Below are positions 6,737 through 12,931 of a stretch of DNA of 12,931 nt, piece after piece. A program made the translations under genes and the position numbers. Origin of the DNA: Acidobacteria bacterium AH-259-G07 (GTDB lineage: Bacteria > Acidobacteriota > UBA6911 > RPQK01 > JADFOI01); NCBI GenBank assembly GCA_027717925.1, contig JALLON010000044.1, positions 1 through 12,931 of the forward strand, written 5' to 3'. Below the pieces are notes generated by a model. The model saw only the letters and a program-made list of their open reading frames with translations, did no database searches and was not told the DNA's origin. The first letter of the stretch is position 1. Each line of letters starts with the position of its first letter.

Positions 6737-7141
6737 TTCGGAAAAGCTGTCTCTATCAATTTCCACCCTCCGTTTTACCTGGAAAACCTGCCCGATTCGC
6801 ACAACTCCAACAAGGAATGGGCTCACGGCTGCATTGCCATCGCCAAAGAACTCGAAGTCCCCATCCTCAGCGGCAACGAGTGGCATGACTTCGTTCGAGC
6901 TCGTGATCAGGTCAGAATCCAGACTTTTCTGCACAGCGACCGTGGCTACGAATTCGTGCTTGAAGCGCCCCGCAAGATTGAGGGTTTATCTTTGATGCTT
7001 CCTCGGTCAGGCAAAGATCAAACAGTGGAAATCGATAGACGTCCCGTGACCGTCTCGTTAGAGGAAGTGCGAAATAGCTCGTATTGGGTTTACAGTGGAG
7101 ATTTTGAGGGAACTTATCGCGTGAGCGTCAAGTCCCGGTGA
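6716..7141 (+). pseudogene. C-terminal fragment of a carbohydrate-linked protein, perhaps deacetylase-like
   Basis: In the frame one base off the GH127 frame, coding-like sequence runs from about 6734 to TGA at 7139-7141: AFGKAVSINFHPPFYLENLP, SHNSNKEWAHGCIAIAKELE, VPILSGNEWHDFVRARD, and a beta-rich tail ending YRVSVKSR. It is not part of GH127. The INFHP...EW..GCIAIAKELEVPILSG.EW..F pattern recalls the C-terminal end of polysaccharide-deacetylase-like NodB-fold proteins followed by a small beta domain, but this is a tentative match. An in-frame TAA at 6713-6715 and no start codon with a ribosome site show the 5' part is missing. It has been joined to the cut end of GH127 and ends 25 nt before rhaM. 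Confidence 0.5.
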
Positions 7142-7166
7142 CTTTTGTCAACGAAAGGTGTCTCCG

Positions 7167-7485
7167 ATGCAGCGTGTTGCCTACTTACTGCGAATTCGGG
7201 AGGGCAAAGAAGAGGAATAGGTGGAGGCCCACCGGCACGTTTGGCCCGAACTCGTTGACCATCTCAGTGGAGTGGGGTTTCGTAACTATTCGATTTTCAA
7301 GAGAGACCTCGATCTTTTTGTCTACGTTGAGGGTGGAAGATTTCGAAGACTCACGGCAGAAACTGATCAGCCATCCCATCTACGAAAAATGGGCCCAGAA
7401 AATGACCCCCATTATGGAACCTCACCCGGAGCGGAAACCGGAGGAGATGTTCCCGATGCTGGAAGAAGTATTTCACATCGATTAG
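7167..7485 (+). pseudogene. rhaM: L-rhamnose mutarotase with nonsense codon and +1 frameshift
   Basis: ATG at 7167 follows AAAGG at about 9-nt spacing. The product reads MQRVAYLLRIREGKEEE, then TAG at 7218-7220 where the family has Tyr, then VEAHRHVWPELVDHLSGVGF and RNYSIFKRDLDLFVYVE. Removing one G from GGG at 7331-7333 restores VEDFEDSRQKLISHPIYEKW, then MTPIMEPHPERKP and the C-terminal MLEEVFHID, ending in TAG at 7483-7485. The corrected length is 105 residues against about 104 for RhaM. The catalytic His of the H-x-x-x-W-P-E-L region and the C-terminal EVFH are kept. RhaM interconverts the alpha and beta anomers of L-rhamnose. Two independent lesions in a 106-codon gene argue for decay, though the G-run insertion could be a read error. 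The symporter starts 85 nt downstream. Confidence 0.85.
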
Positions 7486-7570
7486 ACGTCTCTTCAATTT
7501 CTAGAATTGGCCGCACCAGGATAAGCTCCGTCCTGTCCTTCTTTCCCTACAAGAGCCAGGCTTCTCGATC

Positions 7571-9205
7571 ATGACGATTATCGATTGGATCATCATTCTT
7601 GGCCTGAACGGCGTCGTTTTTGGCTACGGCATCGTTCGATCCCGGAAGACAAAAACCAACGTGGACTGGTTTCTGGCCGGACGAAGTCTCCCTTTCTGGG
7701 TGGTTGGCGTCTCCATGTTCGCAACCAACGTGGATAGCGGGGACTACGTCTCCATCAACGGAATGACCTATAGCAACGGCATCTCCGTATTTACGGTCTG
7801 GTGGCTGGGCATCAATGTAGCCTACGTTATTGCGGCCTTCCTGATTGTTCCTCCGATGTATCGAGCGGGACTGTTCACCAACTCCGAATACCTGGAGGCT
7901 CGATTCGGCGCTGCAACCCGGATTATCAGCGCACTGGTGCAAATCCAGTATCGTACTAATATCCTGGCAAATGTCACTATCTCTCTTCATTTGCTGCTGG
8001 CCGTGGTGATGGGTCTGTCGTTCGGTTCAGCCTGGCTTGTGGCGATCGGTTTTGCCGTGGCGGCCAGTCTCTACTCCGCCTGGGGAGGACTCAGAGTTGT
8101 GGCCTGGGCAGACGCCCTGCTCTCCATCACGATGGTGGTCTCCACCTTGATTCTGTGGGCTACGGTCTGGCTAGCGGTTGGGGGTTGGGATGGGGCTGTT
8201 GCCCAGCTCACGGTGGAAGGCGGGGAGGAGCTCCCCAAACAGCTACTGCATATTGGAGTCTCGCGGGCAGGGGACCCTCATCCTCTCATTGTGGTCGCAG
8301 CCTGGATTATCATCTCCACCGGATACGCAATCGTCAATCATTCTCAGGTCATGAAACTCTTTGGCGCGCGGTCAATCTGGGACCTGAAGATGTCAGTCAT
8401 CGTGGCCGGGGCAATGACAATGGTCATGATGTACTTTTGCGGCTCACTGGGGATTCTGGGCCGGGCCTTCTGGCCCGAGACATTGAGTCGTCCTGATGAA
8501 ATATATCCCCTACTGGTACGCGAAATGCTGGGGATCGGGGTCAAGGGACTCGTGGTGGCTGGAGTGCTGGCCGCCGCTATCAGCACTTACCAGGGAATCG
8601 GATCGGCGCTCTCGGCCGTCTTCACTCGGGATGTCTATGCCAGGTTTTTAGCTCCCAACAAAGCTGATTCTCACTACTTGATGGTGAGCCGCCTGATGAC
8701 GCCAGCCATCGTGACGGCTTCCCTGGCCTACATTCCATTCATTCTCCGATTCGAGAATATGACTACCTTTTATGTTCGGGTCACCAGCGTTTTCGTCACC
8801 CCCCTTATGACTGTCTACCTGATGGGGGCCTTCACCCGTGCTCATCGCGAGAGCGCGATACCCGGTCTGGTGGTGGGTGGAGCTTATGGCCTGGTTGCCC
8901 TTATAGGCGGCACCCACGACTCACTCCCGGACTGGTTTGTCAACACTTGGACGAGCTACCTCTGGAGTCCGCTTTTCACGGCGATTGCGATGCTTCTGGT
9001 CTCGCGCTTTTTGAAGGACAGGCTCGTCCGGGATGAAGCTGCCAGGGAAGCAACGGGCTGGCAGCAACGGTCTACGGCAAGTATGGCCCAGGTAGTATCG
9101 TCACCGTTTGCGCAAGAGGGCGTGCCCGGCTGGGCCAGTCCGATCCTGTGGGCCGGGATCCTGATTGCAGTCGCTTCGGCACTGGTCTTTTATTTTTTCT
9201 GGTAG
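7571..9205 (+). CDS. Solute:sodium symporter (SSS) family sugar transporter, probably for L-rhamnose
   Basis: Intact, 544 aa. The N-terminal helix (IIDWIIILGLNGVVFGYGIV) is followed by DWFLAGRSLPFWVVGVSMFA, the classic SSS start, then TNSEYLEARFG, AWGGLRVVAWADAL and GVLAAAISTYQGIGSALSAV before TRDVY. About 13-14 hydrophobic helices can be counted, as is usual. Members couple Na+ entry to uptake of sugars or other solutes across the inner membrane. In the core-helix block where many SSS proteins have S-T-x-S-S, this protein has S-T-Y-Q-G, so the usual Na2-site serines appear replaced by Gln-Gly. No strong Shine-Dalgarno precedes ATG 7571. Rhamnose specificity is inferred only from rhaM upstream and the rhamnosidase gene downstream. 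Confidence 0.85.
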   Translation: MTIIDWIIILGLNGVVFGYGIVRSRKTKTNVDWFLAGRSLPFWVVGVSMFATNVDSGDYVSINGMTYSNGISVFTVWWLGINVAYVIAAFLIVPPMYRAGLFTNSEYLEARFGAATRIISALVQIQYRTNILANVTISLHLLLAVVMGLSFGSAWLVAIGFAVAASLYSAWGGLRVVAWADALLSITMVVSTLILWATVWLAVGGWDGAVAQLTVEGGEELPKQLLHIGVSRAGDPHPLIVVAAWIIISTGYAIVNHSQVMKLFGARSIWDLKMSVIVAGAMTMVMMYFCGSLGILGRAFWPETLSRPDEIYPLLVREMLGIGVKGLVVAGVLAAAISTYQGIGSALSAVFTRDVYARFLAPNKADSHYLMVSRLMTPAIVTASLAYIPFILRFENMTTFYVRVTSVFVTPLMTVYLMGAFTRAHRESAIPGLVVGGAYGLVALIGGTHDSLPDWFVNTWTSYLWSPLFTAIAMLLVSRFLKDRLVRDEAAREATGWQQRSTASMAQVVSSPFAQEGVPGWASPILWAGILIAVASALVFYFFW

Positions 9206-9348
9206 AGGCTTGCTGGACGATGTGTGGGGACGGACTGTTTCTTCCTTAACTGGACTGCAGCCCCAATAGCCGCTCCAACTCCAGTCGACCGGCAGCGCGA
9301 CGTCGAGATCAATCAAATCCTGGTGCTTGAAGAAGGTTCATCGGTGCG

Positions 9349-12300
9349 CTAATCCCGGGAAGGCCGGCGCGTTCCGCTCAGCCTGAAAGCGTAGGATCCC
9401 GAACCCACTTCAAAAGTGACGTACTCACCCATTCGAACGGCGCCCGATATTCCACCAACGCCGGCATGGTACCGACCCTCTCTCCAGACCGTGTGCCCAC
9501 TCTCCTGTATGACCACGTTCACCAAGCCCAACGTCGGGACACCGACCTCTGCTCGACTGTTCACGGGAAGTGCTACCTCCATCTCAAAGTCTTGATCCCC
9601 CCGTTTCCAGTCCACCGATACCGGGCCACGGACGGTGGCGACTGAAGCTTTGACATCGGTGAGGTCGCCGACGATCTGGGGTCGGATCGTAATGCGACTG
9701 TAGCCTGGAGTGGCGGGGCTGATACCGGCCAGGTCTTTGTAGAAGAACTTCTCCGAGCTGCCGATCATTTTCATGTTCAAGCTGCTCTCCGGATCGCCCT
9801 CCCAGGTCTCCCAGAGGGTCGTCGCTCCCCTGGAAACCTGATACCCCCAGCTGGGGAAGGTGGTCTGGGTGGCGATCCGGTACATGACCTCCGCGGCGCC
9901 ATGTTCGGGAAGCGCCTGTTCCAGAGCGTTGGTACCGACGATGCCCGTGGAGAGGTGGCCTTCGTGACGGGTCACTATGTCCTCAACCAGGCTCTCGACC
10001 ACAGCCTTCTTCCGCTCTTCTGGAACCATTCCGAGATAGAGGGGCAGTGCGTTCGAGGTCTGGCTGCCGGTACCGTACTGATTCGTCTCGCTGTTGAGAA
10101 ACTTACGGTTGAACGCGTCTTTGATCTTTTCGGCCAGTGCGGAGTAACGCTTGGCATCGTCGTTTTTTCCAAGGGATGCTGCCACCCTCGACAGAATCCA
10201 GGTGTCGTAATAGTAGTAAGCCGTCGAAGTGAGTGCCGGGGGCGTATGTTTCGGAAGGTGACTGCTGGTGCCATCCGGCTGCGGCTCCCATGTGGTCCCC
10301 GAGGCCCTCACGGATAATGTGACCGCTCGCCTGGAGGCCGAAGTAACCGACCAGTTTTTTTATGCCTTCATAATGGTCCGCCAGAACCCGCTGGTCGCCG
10401 TAATGCCAGTGGAGGTACCAAACCAACAGGGGGTAGGTACTTGCCCACACGGGCATGAGGCGATAGGGATCATGGCTGCCGCGCCAGTGGATTGGACTTA
10501 TGTACGGGACTTCCCCGTTTGGCTTTTGTGAATCCCGGATGTCATCCAGCCATTTCGTCCAGAAGCGAGCCGTGTCATAGTTGTAGATGATGTCCTCGGC
10601 CACCATTCCCGGATCACCCAGCCACGCCACCCGTTCGCTGCGGTCGGCGGCGTCTTGCGGCATGCTCTGAAAACTGCTTTCAAACGTCCGGCAGACGTTT
10701 TCGTGAATCCGGTTGATGGAGAGGGTTGGAAGAGACAAACGTACCGTTAGTCTCGACCGCGGAGCGCACGAAACGGCCCTCCAGATTTTCCAACTGAGGG
10801 ACCCCGGGAAACCCGGTCAGCTCGACGTAACGAAAGCCATGAAGCGTGAACCTGGGCTCCCACAGCTCCATACCCTCCCCTTTTAATATGTAGGTGTCTG
10901 TCTGTCGCGCGACATGCCGGGGATGGAGGTTGCTACGGGCATCCAGTGTGTGGTCCTCGTGAATCCGGGTGCCGTACCTCAACCTCACTTTTGTTCCTCT
11001 GCGACCACGAACACGGAGCCTGGCCCAGCCCGTGAAGTTTTCTCCCATGTCGAAGACGTACACGTTTTCTTCCGGCTTCAATATCCGCACCGGTTCAATA
11101 GATTTGATTACTCGGCTTGGCGGCAGCATCTGCGCCTTCAACTCTCCGCCGGGCGGCTCCACCCACTTGGCCTGTTCCCAGTCGGAATCATCGTAGTCGG
11201 GACCCGTCCAGCCACTCTTTTCCAGACCAGCATCATAGGTTTCCCCGTGGCTATAGTCGTTATAGGTGATGGGACCCGCCGTGGCCTTCCAGCTTTCATC
11301 GGTCTTGATACTCGAACGGCTGCCGTCGGCCAGGTCAAGGTTCATCTGCAGGATCACACGAGGTCTATCGCCATAGGGCTGGCGATGACTTGGAGGGGGA
11401 GGGATATCGGCCTCCGCACTATACCAGCCGTGGCCCAACATGACCCCAATAGCGTTTCGACCTTTTCTGACCTGACTGGTCACGTCATGAGTGACGTACA
11501 GAACGCGGGACCCAAGCGGATATGGCTGGTCGTTGTTGTAGTAGGTCGTGGCGGGATCCAGGACATGATCCCCTACTTTTGCTCCATTGAGATAAAGTTC
11601 GTAGTATCCCAACCCGGATACATAGACGGTCGCTCTTTTGACCTCTTTCTCCAAGTCAAATTCCTTGCGCAGTAAGGGTGAGGAGATCCCTTTCTCGGCG
11701 CCGATCCAATCCCCCTGCCAGTCACTCTTCCGGAGAAGTCCCATGGTAAAGGTGGCCGGTAGACTATAGGCACTGGGTCTTTGTTCCCGCATCTCTCTTA
11801 AGGTGCGGCCATCAACGTAAGGTGCTGCGGCCAGTCTTCCGTCGTTGCCCGGTCGATTCCAACAGCACACTTTCCACCAGCACTGCTGACCGCTTGACAA
11901 GGCCTGACCCTGGTAGGGCACGTTCACGGACTCACTGGAGACCACCTTCCCGCTATCCCACAGATCACCGATATTCTGCTTGAGTTTTTCTTCGCTACTG
12001 GCGACCAGGACTTGATAGGCGGCCTGCATCTGGTCTCGCCGGCTCGATTCCAGTATCCAACTGAACCTGGGCTTGACCGCGCCAACGCCCAAAGGATCGA
12101 CGACGTATTCACACTTGAGCCGCATCGGCCTGACCCCGAGACGGCTGTAGACCGGCTGATAAGGATCGTCCGGACGCCTGGCAGGATCGACATACTGGGC
12201 CAGGTCACGCAGGGCAATGACAGTAAATCCCTCCTCATGGAGGTACTTCATATACTTTTCGAAAACGGCGGGTTCAGTACTGCAATGTGGGTACACATCT

Positions 12301-12931
12301 GGCACCCCGTGAAACGTCAACACGGCTATTTTCCCGGCTCGAGCCTGCTCGACAGCCGAAACAAAATCCGCGAAGTCCCAGTTTGGACCCGAGGCGCCGG
12401 TGGTCGGGATCAACAGCGGATGATCCTCCGTCGGGTCGTAAGTGGGTCCCAAATCTCCTTTGTCTGAGTGGGGAAACTCGGGGCCGACCCCTCGGCGGGA
12501 AAAAACGTAGCCCTTTTCCGTCAGAACTTGCAGAACGTCCGGACTGGTATGACTGCCGGGATATGCGAACGTCGTGGGCGCAGGAATCCCATACTCCTCA
12601 CAGGCCCGCTCAATCTGTTCCAGCTCAGCAACGATCTGCTCCTTTGAGAGCAAGATGAGGTTGGGGTGGGTTCCCGTGTGGTTTCCGATTTCAAAACCAT
12701 CCTCGTGCAGGGTCTTGATATCTTTCCATGTCAAACGGCGCACTCGAGACAGTCCTCCCGTGACGAAAAACGTCGCTCCAAAACCGTAGCGTTTTAGAAT
12801 CGGTGTCACAGTGGTAAGATCTGACTGGTTCCCGTCATCGAACGTCAAGACCACCAGCTTGTCGGGAATGGGCAGTCGCACCTCGCCCTTGGGGCGAGCA
12901 CCAGCGGAACAAAGCACAGCTATGGCGAGAA
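9349..12931 (-). pseudogene. Exported CE4-like deacetylase / GH78 alpha-L-rhamnosidase fusion with two frameshifts (5' end outside window)
   Basis: The first visible residues (LAIAVLCSAGA) are the end of a signal peptide. A NodB-fold deacetylase domain follows (about 12860-12185): VLTFDDG with the catalytic and metal Asp, IGNHTGTH giving the two metal His, FAYPGSH and VLTFHG. After a short linker a full GH78 begins near 12125 (RLKCEYVVDPLGV, SWILESSRR, SGLGYYELYLNG, LGHGWYSAE, VFDMGENFTGW, LHGFRYVEL). The frame breaks at a GG pair (10718-10719 plus); dropping one base restores NPLINRIHENV and the active-site stretch PQDAADRSERVAWLGD. It breaks again at CCC (10287-10289 plus); dropping one base gives GDHMEPQPDGTSSH, then GATTLWETWEG with the candidate base Glu, and stop at 9349. 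Corrected, about 1,190 residues are visible. Predicted role: deacetylating and releasing terminal L-rhamnose from acetylated pectin-type glycan. Either frameshifted pseudogene or two insertion errors. Confidence 0.85.

Noticed and set aside
6030..7220. Stop-codon recoding (TAA in GH127, TAG in rhaM)
   Set aside because: Intact genes in the window use TAA, TAG or TGA as normal ends, no SECIS-like or pyrrolysine context is evident, and the same genes also carry deletions or frameshifts.
7331..7333. Programmed frameshift in rhaM or GH78
   Set aside because: No slippery heptamer with following structure is apparent, and three unrelated short G/C runs are affected; mutation or sequencing error is simpler.
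9206..9348. Possible C-terminal peptide on plus strand (ending QILVLEEGSSVR) after the symporter
   Set aside because: Only about 45 codons, no start signal, no recognised family; a terminator hairpin with T-run was also looked for here and not found.
1..12931. tRNA/rRNA genes, CRISPR array, insertion sequence, phage genes
   Set aside because: No tRNA arm pattern, no regularly spaced repeats, and no transposase, integrase or phage-like reading frame were seen on either strand.

Overview
The window looks like part of a soil- or host-type heterotroph chromosome (or metagenome contig) from the Acidobacteriota (Solibacter/Bryobacter-like), with Planctomycetota, Verrucomicrobiota or Poribacteria as alternatives. 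This rests on gene content, not on a marker gene. The content includes a secreted propeller family with a DDY / NP..KHP.NP signature, Tat-exported Gfo/Idh/MocA oxidoreductases, a Tat-exported TIM-barrel protein, and GH127, GH78, rhamnose mutarotase and SSS symporter genes. GC is moderately high. No RNA gene, transposase, integrase or CRISPR array was seen.

Layout. 1-615 (minus): N-terminal part of a secreted glycosyl-hydrolase-like propeller protein that runs off the left edge, with a candidate promoter near 877-905. 631-1250: gene-poor. 1295-2175 (plus): a short Cys-rich ORF running into the orphan C-terminal half of a second member of that propeller family. 5291-2298 (minus): apparent operon of a TIM-barrel GHL10-like protein, an intact Gfo/Idh oxidoreductase and a Gfo/Idh gene with its middle deleted. 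5308-5393: long imperfect palindrome with ATTCG-type units just upstream of that operon. 5707-5837 (minus): thiolase remnant. 5899-7485 (plus): an operator-like inverted repeat, then a GH127 gene with an in-frame stop, an internal deletion and a lost 3' half, fused to the tail of an unrelated gene, then a rhamnose mutarotase gene with a stop and a frameshift. 7571-9205 (plus): intact SSS symporter. 12931-9349 (minus): very large exported protein joining a polysaccharide deacetylase (CE4-like) domain to a complete GH78 alpha-L-rhamnosidase, interrupted by two +1 frameshifts.

Function. The set fits uptake and breakdown of acetylated, rhamnose- and arabinose-bearing plant polysaccharide such as rhamnogalacturonan I: deacetylation plus rhamnose release (CE4-GH78), arabinose release (GH127), sugar uptake (SSS), anomer conversion (RhaM) and sugar oxidation (Gfo/Idh). 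This is inference from families.

The main oddity is decay. Three complete genes in the window (Gfo/Idh-2, the TIM-barrel gene, the symporter) are intact, while at least seven other coding units are truncated, internally deleted, frameshifted or stopped. Either the locus is undergoing genome reduction, or part of this is assembly and indel error. The three +1 shifts all sit in short G/C runs, which makes sequence error a live possibility for those, but the deletions and stops are not explained that way.
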